Assembly: GCA_937923465.1 (NCBI GenBank)
Contig: CALDUB010000222.1
Span: 1 to 39,359, forward strand
Source of the DNA: an uncultured Saprospiraceae bacterium
Lineage (GTDB): Bacteria > Bacteroidota > Bacteroidia > Chitinophagales > Saprospiraceae
Direction: 5' to 3'
DNA: 39,359 nt
Positions 8,371 to 17,945 of the stretch are shown piece after piece; position 1 is the first letter of the stretch, and every line of letters begins with the position of its first letter. The notes beneath the pieces were generated by a model. The model did not search any database. It was not told where the DNA came from and was given only the letters and a program-made list of their open reading frames with translations. Both the position numbers and the translations under genes were made by a program.

Positions 8371-8408
8371 AGAATGGTTTGAGTCGCTTAAACAACTCAA
8401 ACCATTCT
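8371..8408. terminator. Bidirectional terminator hairpin
   Basis: AGAATGGTTTGAGT (8371-8384) is perfectly complementary to ACTCAAACCATTCT (8395-8408) around a 10-base loop. It sits between convergent genes and probably ends both transcripts, although it lacks a strong T run. Confidence 0.75.
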
Positions 8409-8437
8409 AACAAGTTTCAAACAACTCAAATTAGTCT

Positions 8438-9697
8438 TTAACAAACTACTTCAACTTCATCCTTCTTTGCTTTGTAATATAATTCACAGCAATTATCCTC
8501 CGTCAGAAAAGATTGTGCGACACGTTGAATGTCTTCTTTTGAAACTTTTTCGTAGTATTTTATTTCTTGATTAGTCAATTCCACATCTCCCAAAAGTTCG
8601 TAAAATGCCAGATTCATGGCTTTATTCAAAACGTTTGTTTCTGAGAAAACTAAAGTACTTTCGACTTTGTTTTTGACTTTTTCTAGCTCCTCCGCTTCTA
8701 CAAGTTCCGCTTTTATCTTGTTTAACTCCGTCCAAATTGCCTTTTCCGCTTGCTCTAAAGTAACCCCTTCGGAAGGTTTTCCTTCGACTACAATCAAACC
8801 TGGGTCAATACTTCCAGTCACATAGCAATCAATAGAAGTAAAAAGCTGCTGTTCCTTTAATAATCGACGGTACAGACGAGAAGAACTCCCATTACATAAG
8901 ATGTCAGAAAGCAAATCAATTGCATAATAATCTTTATGCAGTCTTTCTGGAACATGGAATGCCAAATAAAGTGCATCTACAGGAACACTTGCTTCTTGAA
9001 TTTTTTTCTCTAGACGCAATTGTGGCGGCTCAATAGGAAGACGTCGCGTAGGAACATTTCCCATAGGAATTTCCCCAAACCACTTTTTGACCAAAGTTTT
9101 TACATCTTCCAATTTCACATTACCAGCAACACTCAAAATAGCATTATTTGGACGATAATATTTGAAGAAAAAATCTTTGACATCTTCCATCGTTGCATCT
9201 TCTACATGCTTAGGAATTTTCCCAATTGTTGGCCAATTGTATGGATGAACTTTGTATGCCATTTCTGACAAATGATGCCAAACATCGCCATAAGGCTGAT
9301 TCAGGCAAGTTTCCTTAAACTCTTCAATCACCACTTTGCGCTGAACATCCAAAACTTCTTGGTCAAAATTCAAACTCATCATCCGGTCACTTTCCAACCA
9401 TAGCGCAGTCTCTATATTTCCCGCAGGTAATAGAGTGTAGAAATTCGTGATATCATTATTGGTGAAAGCATTATTCTCTCCACCTGCATTTTGTATAGGC
9501 TCATCAAAGTCAGGAATATTGGCAGAACCTCCAAACATCAGATGCTCAAACAAATGAGCAAAGCCAGTCTTGTCAGGACTTTCATCTCGTGCGCCTACAT
9601 TATATAGCAAATTTACAGCTGCCATTGGAGTGCTATTGTCTTCGTGTACGATGACGCGCAGTCCATTTTCTAAAACAAATCTTTCGTACTTTATCAA
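8438..9697 (-). CDS. M16-family zinc metallopeptidase
   Basis: The 419-residue protein is a single M16 half-enzyme with the inverted zinc motif HxxEH at residues 48-52 (HLFEH) and the downstream Glu ligand in the EEFKE segment near residue 125-129. The C-terminal half is the usual inactive-like M16 lobe containing LAFHVP and SSRLYRRL. There is no signal peptide, so it is probably cytoplasmic or periplasmic without a classical leader. M16B peptidases work as homo- or heterodimers and degrade peptides. No non-catalytic M16 partner is adjacent, so it likely forms a homodimer. It stands alone between a terminator and a 294-base gap. Confidence 0.92.
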   Translation of the reverse strand: MIKYERFVLENGLRVIVHEDNSTPMAAVNLLYNVGARDESPDKTGFAHLFEHLMFGGSANIPDFDEPIQNAGGENNAFTNNDITNFYTLLPAGNIETALWLESDRMMSLNFDQEVLDVQRKVVIEEFKETCLNQPYGDVWHHLSEMAYKVHPYNWPTIGKIPKHVEDATMEDVKDFFFKYYRPNNAILSVAGNVKLEDVKTLVKKWFGEIPMGNVPTRRLPIEPPQLRLEKKIQEASVPVDALYLAFHVPERLHKDYYAIDLLSDILCNGSSSRLYRRLLKEQQLFTSIDCYVTGSIDPGLIVVEGKPSEGVTLEQAEKAIWTELNKIKAELVEAEELEKVKNKVESTLVFSETNVLNKAMNLAFYELLGDVELTNQEIKYYEKVSKEDIQRVAQSFLTEDNCCELYYKAKKDEVEVVC

Positions 9698-9991
9698 GGA
9701 GATATATTGTGAAGATTTTAGATATTAGACCTTAGATGTTAGACAACATAAGTACCTGAATATCTGAAATTATGACTTGCAGGAAGCCATAATTCTAAAC
9801 CTATTTTTAACAAATTTAAACCGCATTTTATTTTCTTCTCTTAGAAGGAAGAAATATTCCACACGATTATTTATAGTCCAAAGGTAAGACCTTATTACGA
9901 CTATTGCTTTACTAACGTTTGAAAAGAGTAAATCGTTAATTTTTATTGGATATTTTTGTACTTCGAGGTTAGATTATTTAAAGTAACTCGT

Positions 9992-11632
9992 TTACCAACT
10001 CTTCCCTAGCGTCTCATCCAATTTCGTCACACGCACATCTACTCGACGGTTTTTACTGCGACTTTCTTCCGAGTCATTCGCTGTCACAGGTTTTGCACCA
10101 CCCAAACCGACCGCTTCGATACGTTCAGCACCAATACCTTCATTTATCAAGTATTCTCGAACAGCCTTTGCGCGGTCTTCTGACAGTCGACGGAGTTCAT
10201 TGGCTTTACCATTATTATCTGTGTGTCCCTCTACCATGATTTCCATAGTAGGATATTCTTTTAATAAATCTGCAAGTTCATCTAATGCATTAAAAGACTG
10301 TCGCATTATCAATGCCTTGGACCGTTCAAAGTAAATAGGGTCAACACTAACCTGAGCGTTTAATTCCATAGGGTCGAGGATTAAATCAAATTCATAATCC
10401 TTAAAATAGTAAAAGTCTTTTTTGAACATCAAGCGACGTGGGTGCGCAAAGAAACCTTCTTTTTGAGCAACAAATTTATGTTCCTCTCCCTTCCTCATCG
10501 TTACCCTAAAAGTCCCGTCAGCAGAAGCATAAAAACTCTTGTAGTTTTTTGCGGTAGAAGGACCAAAAAATAACTTTGCAGGAATAATATCTCTAGTCGC
10601 AGAATTAATAATGCGTCCTTTGACAGTTATTTCTGTTTGAGGCTGAGGGTCTTTAATGCCTACTCTAAAGATGTCACTTGTACCATCACGTGTTGAGGTA
10701 AAATATAGGAAACCAGTAGCTGCATTAAAGTAAGGTTGACTATCGTCTGCTGATGAATTAATCGGAGCTTTGAAGAGAGAAGCCGTTGACCAATTTTGCC
10801 AAGATTCATCTAATCTTCTAACCGAGTAAATATCATTTCCTCCTAAACCTGGGCGATTAGAAGAAAAATAAAGCGTCTTTTTATCTTCTGAAAGTTGAGG
10901 AGTCGTCTCGCGATAGTTAGAATTAACTCCAATTCCTAAATTTTTAGGCGTACTCCATTTTTGTTCTCCCTCTTTAAAAGAAACATATAGGTCATTAGAA
11001 CCGAAGCTATCTTCTCTTTCTACCGATAAAATTAAAACCTCCCCGTCTGTACTCATCGTAAAGTTGACTTCTTCACTTTGTGTATAATAGTTTCCGATAA
11101 ATATAGGTTCTGGAAAAGACCAAGTTCCGTCGGCGTATAAACGTGTCCGCGAAAAACCTTGGCTCATACCACCTTCCTTTTTGAATTGATTGATAATAAT
11201 AAATTCATCTGGCTCAGGTGTCAAGGCACAGATGCTATTAGGCAATGCATTATTTAATGGCATGCCTGGATGATAGACATAATCAAAATAATCATCGACA
11301 CTCTCGGCGACCCATATATCCTGATTAAAAACAGAATTTGTCGGATTGTTGATATGCGTACCGGATAAGTCTGCATAAGCCTCTCGCAATTTTGCATCGT
11401 ACTGTGCAGGTGCCGTTTGACTCACATCTTTACCATTAATAAGTAAGGTTCTATTAAAGTTAGGATGAGAAACTATGGTATAGTAAAGTGTCTTTCCGTC
11501 ACGGGACACGACTGGCGAAATCTCATTATACTGAGAAGAATTCACTTTTGCATTCAATTTTTCAATCCGCATTTTTTGCGCAGATAGATTAAATGAAATA
11601 AAAAAGAAAAAGAATAGGTGTAATCGGAACAT
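9992..11632 (-). CDS. OmpA-family protein with PD40 propeller and CRD (PorE-like)
   Basis: The 546-residue exported protein begins with a hydrophobic signal peptide ending NLSAQ. A beta-propeller of PD40/TolB-like blades follows (about 35-330), with recognisable repeats such as SRDGKTLYYT, SEDKKTLYFSSNRPG and YFTSTRDGTSDIFR. A carboxypeptidase regulatory-like domain comes next (about 334-420, VKGRIINSATRD), then an OmpA C-terminal peptidoglycan-binding domain (about 430-540, MVEGHTDNNGKANELR and SKNRRVDV). The architecture matches PorE-type proteins that anchor the T9SS to peptidoglycan, but it lacks the N-terminal TPR of PorE. Many paralogues of this design exist, so the PorE link is only a suggestion. 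It is monocistronic. Confidence 0.9.
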   Translation of the reverse strand: MFRLHLFFFFFISFNLSAQKMRIEKLNAKVNSSQYNEISPVVSRDGKTLYYTIVSHPNFNRTLLINGKDVSQTAPAQYDAKLREAYADLSGTHINNPTNSVFNQDIWVAESVDDYFDYVYHPGMPLNNALPNSICALTPEPDEFIIINQFKKEGGMSQGFSRTRLYADGTWSFPEPIFIGNYYTQSEEVNFTMSTDGEVLILSVEREDSFGSNDLYVSFKEGEQKWSTPKNLGIGVNSNYRETTPQLSEDKKTLYFSSNRPGLGGNDIYSVRRLDESWQNWSTASLFKAPINSSADDSQPYFNAATGFLYFTSTRDGTSDIFRVGIKDPQPQTEITVKGRIINSATRDIIPAKLFFGPSTAKNYKSFYASADGTFRVTMRKGEEHKFVAQKEGFFAHPRRLMFKKDFYYFKDYEFDLILDPMELNAQVSVDPIYFERSKALIMRQSFNALDELADLLKEYPTMEIMVEGHTDNNGKANELRRLSEDRAKAVREYLINEGIGAERIEAVGLGGAKPVTANDSEESRSKNRRVDVRVTKLDETLGKSW

Positions 11633-11753
11633 CGGTTTATTTAATCGGTGACAGTTTTTGGCTAGCTAGATATTAAATTTGAACGTCATATTTAATCGAA
11701 ACAATCGATGAACTAATAACGCAATAACTAAACCATATCTTACTTTTGGCGTG

Positions 11754-11761
11754 CAAAGTTA
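11754..11761 (-). promoter_or_regulatory. Possible -7 element for the OmpA/PD40 gene
   Basis: TAACTTTG on the reverse strand matches TAnnTTTG, about 120 bases before the start codon. No matching -33 element at the right spacing. A rightward TACTTTTG overlaps the same area at 11741-11748. Confidence 0.25.
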
Positions 11762-11888
11762 CATTAGAGTATTTGACTATGTAGCTAAATGTTCAATGAA
11801 TTTCAGAACAAAATCATCATTCTGAAAATAATTTCAATAAATACAAACAAAATTTTCTTTGGGTGCTGTTTATTTGATTAAAAAACCG

Positions 11889-11896
11889 TACTTTTG
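11889..11896 (+). promoter_or_regulatory. -7 promoter element before the DUF177 gene
   Basis: TACTTTTG matches TAnnTTTG and ends 16 bases before the ATG at 11913. It implies a very short leader and argues against the in-frame upstream ATG at 11859. The -33 region is poor. Confidence 0.4.
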
Positions 11897-11912
11897 CGTC
11901 CGTTTTACAGAA

Positions 11913-12431
11913 ATGAAGATACTACAAGAATATACAATACCAATCAGCGGCTTAAAAGAAGGCGTGCATCAATTTGATTTTCAAATAGATGATACATTTT
12001 TTAAGCACTTCGAAGCTTCTCCAATCGAGAAAGCCAACCTTAGGGTTGATTTCTATTTTGATAAGCAGCACGGGATGTATGTTTTAATCTTTGAAGTAGA
12101 CGGAAAAGTTTCAGTTGAATGCGACTTATGTTTAGAACAATTTGAAATACCTGTACAATCATCTAATACGCTGATAGCAAAATTTGATGCTAGCGAAGCG
12201 GACGATGCAGAGGTTATTCATATTCCACGAACACAAATTGAAATCAACATTGCAGAATTCATTTATGAATTCATTGTTCTTTCTATTCCTCTTATGAAAA
12301 AACACGAAGACGCAGGCGAAGAATGCCCGGAAGACGTTTTTGAATATTTGGACAAACAGGAAGATACCGCAGATGAAACACCAAATAATAATCCTTTTTT
12401 AGATGCTTTGAAAAATTTCGAAGATAAATAA
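11913..12431 (+). CDS. DUF177/YceD family protein
   Basis: The 172-residue protein has the DUF177 signature: a CxxC pair in VECDLCLEQFE near residue 70 and a C-terminal acidic region with EECPEDVFEYLDK, ending NPFLDALKNF. Members are encoded next to rpmF almost everywhere, and YceD is linked to 23S rRNA metabolism and ribosome assembly. Here rpmF follows 113 bases downstream in the same direction, which supports the call. The start at MKILQE is chosen because the earlier in-frame ATG would overlap a plausible promoter and adds a non-conserved extension. Confidence 0.9.
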   Translation: MKILQEYTIPISGLKEGVHQFDFQIDDTFFKHFEASPIEKANLRVDFYFDKQHGMYVLIFEVDGKVSVECDLCLEQFEIPVQSSNTLIAKFDASEADDAEVIHIPRTQIEINIAEFIYEFIVLSIPLMKKHEDAGEECPEDVFEYLDKQEDTADETPNNNPFLDALKNFEDK

Positions 12432-12544
12432 AAGAGTAAAATTATAATCGCTTCGGCGAATAGAAAATATTTTTTTAGACGACCGGTAAAGGCAATTCCA
12501 ACGACTAACAAAGTCGGTTTTTATCGGATAAAATTTGTGACAAA

Positions 12545-12733
12545 ATGGCACATCCTAAGAGTCGGATTTCAAAGCAACGCAAGCGCAAACGTCGTACGCA
12601 CTATAAAGCTACGCACGCGCAAATCGCTACCTGTGCAACTACAGGAGAAAAGCACCAATACCACCGTTCTTACTTCGATGACGAAGGGAACATGTACTAC
12701 CGTGGTAAGGTCTTAATTGGCGCAGAAGAGTAG
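12545..12733 (+). CDS. rpmF: 50S ribosomal protein L32
   Basis: The 62-residue basic protein starts [20 protein letters not shown], the hallmark of L32, and continues with [19 protein letters not shown] and YYRGKVLIG. Only one of the zinc-ribbon cysteines is present, so this is the zinc-independent form, common in Bacteroidota. It has the right length and sits behind DUF177. A terminator follows 32 bases after the stop. Confidence 0.97.
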   Translation: MAHPKSRISKQRKRKRRTHYKATHAQIATCATTGEKHQYHRSYFDDEGNMYYRGKVLIGAEE

Positions 12734-12765
12734 GCAACTATTCTTTTTCTGCTAAGAAGAAATAC

Positions 12766-12801
12766 AAAAAGCTCTCATCCTTGTTGGATGTAGGGCTTTT
12801 T
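12766..12801 (+). terminator. Terminator after rpmF
   Basis: AAAAAGC/GCTTTTT outer arms and CATCC/GGATG inner arms form a hairpin ending in a T run, 32 bases after rpmF. Confidence 0.8.
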
Positions 12802-12815
12802 GTGTTTGTCATGCA

Positions 12816-12877
12816 GTATCCCGAAACTCCCGTTTCGGAAATACTAGATAGTGACCGAAACAGGAGTTTCGGGATAC
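12816..12877. repeat. Inverted repeat with 23-base arms
   Basis: The left arm at 12816-12838 (begins GTATCCCGAAACTCC) and right arm at 12855-12877 are reverse complements with one mismatch around a 16-base centre. It has no T run and lies beyond the rpmF terminator, so it looks like a palindromic repeat element and not a terminator. Confidence 0.8.
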
Positions 12878-12885
12878 GGTATAAT

Positions 12886-13151
12886 AAAAAGCTGACTGCG
12901 AAATATTTCATTCACAGCCAGCAGACCTAATCTACAAAAATTACTCTTTAGGGAAATATTGTGTTTTACTTTTTGAGTTTTTTGAGGGCACATAAAGTGT
13001 AGGTATATCAAGAGCGAAATTGCTGATATACGCTTCTTACCATTTTGTAGGTGTTAAGAATTTTTAAATCGAATTATGAAGTAGTTAGGAAAAAGCTGAC
13101 TGAGAACAATTAGTCCCCAGCCAGCAGACCTAATCTACAAAAATTACTCTT
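12886..13151. repeat. Pair of ~62-base direct repeats
   Basis: Segments 12886-12948 and 13090-13151 share AAAAAGCTGACTG at the left and CAGCCAGCAGACCTAATCTA onward at the right, ending AAAAATTACTCTT. Their middles differ. In each copy GCTGACTG can pair imperfectly with the CAGCCAGC segment. The rest of the 12734-13300 gap holds no gene; an ACATTTC/GAAATGT palindrome lies at about 13207-13222. Confidence 0.8.
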
Positions 13152-13300
13152 GTGTGTTTCAAGTGTACGTTTCCGCGAAGTTGCGCCCGCCGCAAGCGAC
13201 GGACACAACATTTCGGGAAATGTTAATTCTAGAAATTGATAATTATTAATTAAAATTTGAGAAGTAAAGACCTCTCTATTTTTCAATCACCGATTTCTAA

Positions 13301-16300
13301 TTATTTTTGCATCAATGCAGCACGACTCTTAAAATTAGAAACCATTTGCGTCGTAGCTGCTTGCAATTCAAAAGAACCTTCTGGTAATTTAATAATGCGT
13401 TCCTTGTCCTTCATACCTGCTACTTCGATGTTGTATTGTTCGTAGCTAGAGTGGGTACTTAGGATGCCATTCTTGTAGTTGAAGAAGTAATAGTTGCCAC
13501 CAGGAGAAGTCATTAAGACTGTAAATTGGTCTTCGCCATTTGCAGGCATTTTGAATTCTACAGCACCTTTAATCATCTTGTGATAACCCTTCGTTCCAAT
13601 TGCCGCCATTCCATATTCTTTTTTTGAAGAAATAAAAGACTGATAATCAGCATCCCATGTCATTTCTAGTTCTGTCAAGAGGAAATTGAAATCACAATCT
13701 TCTACAGGAATTCCAAATGTATTGCCTTGACGTAATTGCTGTATACTCTGTGGCAATTTCTTCGGGTCACTTACCAACTCTGACAAGACAGTCTCGTAAG
13801 TTTCCACATCGCGATATTGGATTGGACTACCTTCAAAGCTTGCTGATTGAAAATCTACAGCAATCATATTTTTCAACTCTTTTGGTAAACCAAACTCTAA
13901 AGCAACAGCAACTTTCGCATTTAAATTATCATTTGCCAATGCTGCATTTGTTAATTCACCTTCTGGTAAACCAGACGTAATCATACCTATCGTTTGGATA
14001 CTTGGACCTTTTAAATTTGTACCTAAGTTCAAAGTTCCTTTTCCCTTAAGAGAACCGTCATTTTCATTGAAAACCATCAAATTTCCTTTTGCTTCTGGAT
14101 TCATGACTTTCAAACTATCACCAATTATAAACTCTCCTTTTTCTGCATTGTAATAAGTCATACCGTCCACATCTATAAATGCATGGTCTTTGCGACTAGC
14201 CAATGGCATCATCAAACGTGTATAATGTTGACGTGTTTCTTGATTAAGGTAGATACCTGTGTGTACGCGTTGTCCTTCTTTATCTTTTGGTTTGTCCAAT
14301 TCTAAGCGCAAATCATTTTTGTCTGCACGACAATCCACATAAAAATGACGTGGATTAGCTAAGACTGATGATTTGAATTGTGCATATCCCTTGTAACCTA
14401 AATTTGGAGTAGAAGAACGCAATTCAACACCACCCGAAAAATTAAAACCTTGAGCCATTAAGAAAGGAGTGCTTTCACCAACTACAGCTTCTGCAACCGT
14501 TTCGACTTTATTGTCTGTACGTTTACCGACGCGTTGTCCGACGATACTTGTGAATGGAATTTCTTGAGTGACATCACCGACATTGTAATCATAGAAACCT
14601 TTACCTGTGAATTTATCCTTGCTGTGAACTTTGATAGTTGCACGCTTGATTTCGTGGTATTTATTTTCGCGACTGGCAAGAATACGTGCGTCTTTGAGTT
14701 CTTCCATTTGTCCTCCAGGAAGTACGGTCACACTACCTTCACTTGGATAAACAAAAGCATCAGCAGACTCAATAAATGGAACGCCTCCAATATTTAGACG
14801 ACCTGTAGGAAAGTCATATTGCCCCGTTGCACCTTCGAATGTAAGCTCTTTTTGCTTGCTATCTGTAGATTTGAAAGTACCCAGTTTCCCCTCTTCTGCG
14901 ATGAAAGTGATATTCTTTTTACCTAAGTTCCATTCAAATTCATTCAAGCTCGTTTCGTACTGATTGTGTGGCATTTTCGTGATAGCATCTTTGTCATTTG
15001 CTTTGAAACTTCCGAATTGTTTTTCGAAGTCCATAACTCCTGCGACGTTTTTTGTATCGAAAGCCAATGCATCGGTCTCTAATGCTTTAATTTGAAGATT
15101 TGTCGTATCTGCTTCTACCGAATAATGTCCAAAGTCAAATAACTTCGAGTCCATTTCTCCCTCATCCCATTTGAACTTACCTTTTCCTTTCAAACCACCT
15201 GGTGTGTAAATCAAAGTACCGTCAACCGTGTGCTTTTTTTCCGCAAATACATCGAAAGATTTTTCTTTAGACTGCACATACATACTGTCTGCGTATGGCT
15301 GCCAATTGATTTGTACATCTGCACCGTTTACATGTGGCAAACCAGCTGTCTTATCTTCTTCTAAATCAAAATTCTTTGCAGAACATGATAAATTATCTGG
15401 ACGGAAAACAATATCATCTGAACTGATATCTGTCTTTTGATAAGACAAATCACCCTTTCCTTTCAAACCTGCATTACTTAAGACCATATCTCCTTTAAAA
15501 TTTCCTTTCTCTTTGAAAATGTTATATCCTTCAGTCGGCGCAGTCGTCGTGAAACCTAAAGATTTATCTTCTTGTAAGCGTAGCGTTTCTTCAAATTCGG
15601 GGAAAATACCCGCAGTCACCATTTTTCCTTTTAGCTCAAATTGCTCTGGCGTAATCTGACGCAATCCTTGAAAGAAAAATGGCTTCAATTCGAAGAAAAA
15701 TTCGTCACGAGGATAAGCATCTCCTAATTTATTGTCTTGATCATAGAAGACGAAAGAACTACCCTTACTTTTGAAAGAAGGGAAAATTGTCAAGTCTTCA
15801 CGTCCTGATTTATTGGCTGGAGCGTCAATAAGTACGGTACCTGCAGCGTGCTCGATACGTGAACCGATGGCGAAAGCATCACCATTTGGTTGAGGTAGAT
15901 AAAAATCTAAGAAGCGAATAGAATCCGATTTTACCCAAAATTTTTCGTAGTCAAAGTGATATTCCGAACCTGTCAAAGTTGCAAAACCAGCATACAAGGT
16001 TCCGCCAAAATCTACCTTACGATTTTCACCGATATTTAATATTTTACCTGTAGGGACAGCGGCAACTTTTTGACGATTACTAAATTCTACTTGCTTGACA
16101 CCTTTGAGTTTCATTTCTTGTTTGTTGAAATCAATCTCGGCATTTCCACCTCCAACAACTGACTTCATTTTCAAAACATCAAAATCTCTTTTTCCTGCAT
16201 GTACTTCTGCATAACGGAAGATTTTATCATAAACAAGGACACGATTTTCCTTTGGAAAAAAGCGAATAAATCCACTCTCTTCTAAATCAAAAAGTAAAGA

Positions 16301-17782
16301 TTGAATATTCGCAACATCAAAATTAGGATTGAAATGCTTGGCAACGGCGTCTGCACTCAAATCTTTTCCTTCTGCTTGAGCAAGTACCATTAGCTTAACG
16401 ATAGGATTATAATCTGCTACGTTTTGAATACGACGAATGTATTTTTCGCTATAAAAATCTTCTGACTCAATCAAAACGGTCTGGCTACCTGCACCACTTT
16501 TGATACGTGTCTCGTTGACCATTAATTTTTGCTCTAATGGATACCAGTTTAGTTTATCTGTATTGATGTAGACTTGGTGATAAGAGTCAAAAAATGGTGC
16601 TTTTGAAATCGCTTTTTCACCTTTACTCAAGGCTAAGAAATTTCTTTTGATATCTGACTTTGAATTAATACCAGGGTGATAGATAGAATCTTGACCGAAG
16701 TACAAAACAGCTTCCACATTCTTTGCATTGACAAATTCTTCATCGTCTAATGTGAAATAATCTCCTGCTAAGCGATAAGTAACTTTTCCTGTTTTATCGC
16801 GGTGCGTTAAGCTACACGTTTCGCCTTCATTAGCTGAACCTTCAACTTTTACACCTTCCAATTTAAAACCACCCTCGTAAATCAAACCTTCGCCCATATT
16901 AAGAGTTACCGTTTCTTCTCCTGACTGAAAACGTGGGTAAGAAGACTTACGACTTCCGCTGACTGCGAGAATTTTATCTTTAAATTGACCGACTACAATC
17001 TTATTTCCAAAGAATTTAGGGTAGCTTAATTTCGCATTATTTGCTACATAGTGACCATTTGACATGTTGATTTCATAAGTACTCAATTCCGCCTCTGCAT
17101 CAATATTTTTGCTAATGCGACTCCAACTTACAACGCCGCCTTGACCGACCCATTTATTTTGTAAAGGATAGAATATGCCTGAAGTTCCCTTGATAGAAAT
17201 TTCTAAATTTTTCTTGATTGCCGTCAAATCTGTTTTTAAATATTTAATAACAGGCTCGTTTTTTTCCCAGAGAACAGAAGGAGTAGGGGCGGTCGCCGCC
17301 CAATCTATCCCGCCTTTTGCTTTGTGTAAAGCTTTGCCATTAAATAACTGTTGCGAGAAAATGAGATAAGACTTATATTTTCTAAATTCAGCCTTACTCA
17401 AATCTGTCAAGAATTCACCCAATGTCCCATGCCAGTCCATGAAGTTATCCTTGCCGACTTGATTGAATTTTACGACATTTAAGCCCTTTAGGTACTCGGT
17501 GTAGTAGGGCGCAGCAGTCATTTTATTTTCACCCATTTTATTACAGACTTTGACAATCTCGCCAAACTCTGGGTCGGTGAATTTATTATTCTCAATCTGC
17601 CCCGCAAATTGTTCGAAAAGTAAAATGTGGTCTTTATTTTTTGTCCCTTCTATGAAGACTCTAAGCTCATCCAAAAATTCTACCCTGCTGGTGGAAAATA
17701 CCAAGGTCTCTGGATTGTTAAATCCTGAGCAAAGAAGAAAGAGGAAAGCGACAAATGTAATTTTAGAGAGTTTGTGTAACAT
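13301..17782 (-). CDS. Giant secreted beta-rich protein of unknown function
   Basis: This 1,493-residue protein has a signal peptide (about 1-20, VAFLFLLCSGF; no good lipobox) and no further membrane segment or sorting domain. After a helical N-terminal region (about 30-190) it is mainly alternating short beta-strands rich in Gly, Lys, Asp and Phe. The phrase LKGKG recurs near residues 768, 862 and 1244, each followed by a strand pair, which suggests a repeating beta-groove or solenoid. Around residues 455-530 lies a helical, winged-helix-like segment (IQSLLFDLEESGFIRFF). The strand pattern recalls OstA/LptA- and AsmA-type lipid carriers, but that resemblance is impressionistic. I recognise no named family. 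It is transcribed alone, with a long structured upstream region. Confidence 0.9.
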   Translation of the reverse strand: MLHKLSKITFVAFLFLLCSGFNNPETLVFSTSRVEFLDELRVFIEGTKNKDHILLFEQFAGQIENNKFTDPEFGEIVKVCNKMGENKMTAAPYYTEYLKGLNVVKFNQVGKDNFMDWHGTLGEFLTDLSKAEFRKYKSYLIFSQQLFNGKALHKAKGGIDWAATAPTPSVLWEKNEPVIKYLKTDLTAIKKNLEISIKGTSGIFYPLQNKWVGQGGVVSWSRISKNIDAEAELSTYEINMSNGHYVANNAKLSYPKFFGNKIVVGQFKDKILAVSGSRKSSYPRFQSGEETVTLNMGEGLIYEGGFKLEGVKVEGSANEGETCSLTHRDKTGKVTYRLAGDYFTLDDEEFVNAKNVEAVLYFGQDSIYHPGINSKSDIKRNFLALSKGEKAISKAPFFDSYHQVYINTDKLNWYPLEQKLMVNETRIKSGAGSQTVLIESEDFYSEKYIRRIQNVADYNPIVKLMVLAQAEGKDLSADAVAKHFNPNFDVANIQSLLFDLEESGFIRFFPKENRVLVYDKIFRYAEVHAGKRDFDVLKMKSVVGGGNAEIDFNKQEMKLKGVKQVEFSNRQKVAAVPTGKILNIGENRKVDFGGTLYAGFATLTGSEYHFDYEKFWVKSDSIRFLDFYLPQPNGDAFAIGSRIEHAAGTVLIDAPANKSGREDLTIFPSFKSKGSSFVFYDQDNKLGDAYPRDEFFFELKPFFFQGLRQITPEQFELKGKMVTAGIFPEFEETLRLQEDKSLGFTTTAPTEGYNIFKEKGNFKGDMVLSNAGLKGKGDLSYQKTDISSDDIVFRPDNLSCSAKNFDLEEDKTAGLPHVNGADVQINWQPYADSMYVQSKEKSFDVFAEKKHTVDGTLIYTPGGLKGKGKFKWDEGEMDSKLFDFGHYSVEADTTNLQIKALETDALAFDTKNVAGVMDFEKQFGSFKANDKDAITKMPHNQYETSLNEFEWNLGKKNITFIAEEGKLGTFKSTDSKQKELTFEGATGQYDFPTGRLNIGGVPFIESADAFVYPSEGSVTVLPGGQMEELKDARILASRENKYHEIKRATIKVHSKDKFTGKGFYDYNVGDVTQEIPFTSIVGQRVGKRTDNKVETVAEAVVGESTPFLMAQGFNFSGGVELRSSTPNLGYKGYAQFKSSVLANPRHFYVDCRADKNDLRLELDKPKDKEGQRVHTGIYLNQETRQHYTRLMMPLASRKDHAFIDVDGMTYYNAEKGEFIIGDSLKVMNPEAKGNLMVFNENDGSLKGKGTLNLGTNLKGPSIQTIGMITSGLPEGELTNAALANDNLNAKVAVALEFGLPKELKNMIAVDFQSASFEGSPIQYRDVETYETVLSELVSDPKKLPQSIQQLRQGNTFGIPVEDCDFNFLLTELEMTWDADYQSFISSKKEYGMAAIGTKGYHKMIKGAVEFKMPANGEDQFTVLMTSPGGNYYFFNYKNGILSTHSSYEQYNIEVAGMKDKERIIKLPEGSFELQAATTQMVSNFKSRAALMQK

Positions 17783-17809
17783 GATTTTTTAATTTGTAGA
17801 TTAGAAATA

Positions 17810-17928
17810 GGCATACCTCTCCCATTAGGAGATGTGACGACATGCCTGTATTTATGATGTTATAATTAGAGTTTCGTTATTTGTAACTATGCATAGGAGT
17901 CTTGTTAGGATGCATGCGCACACATCCT
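17810..17928. other. Two hairpins upstream of the giant gene
   Basis: GGCAT (17810-17814) pairs with ATGCC (17842-17846) enclosing a CTCC/GGAG stem, and AGGATG (17907-17912) pairs with CATCCT (17923-17928). On the reverse strand they would lie in the leader of the giant gene, 28 to 146 bases before its start codon. Confidence 0.5.
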
Positions 17929-17945
17929 CTATCTCAATTTGTTTC

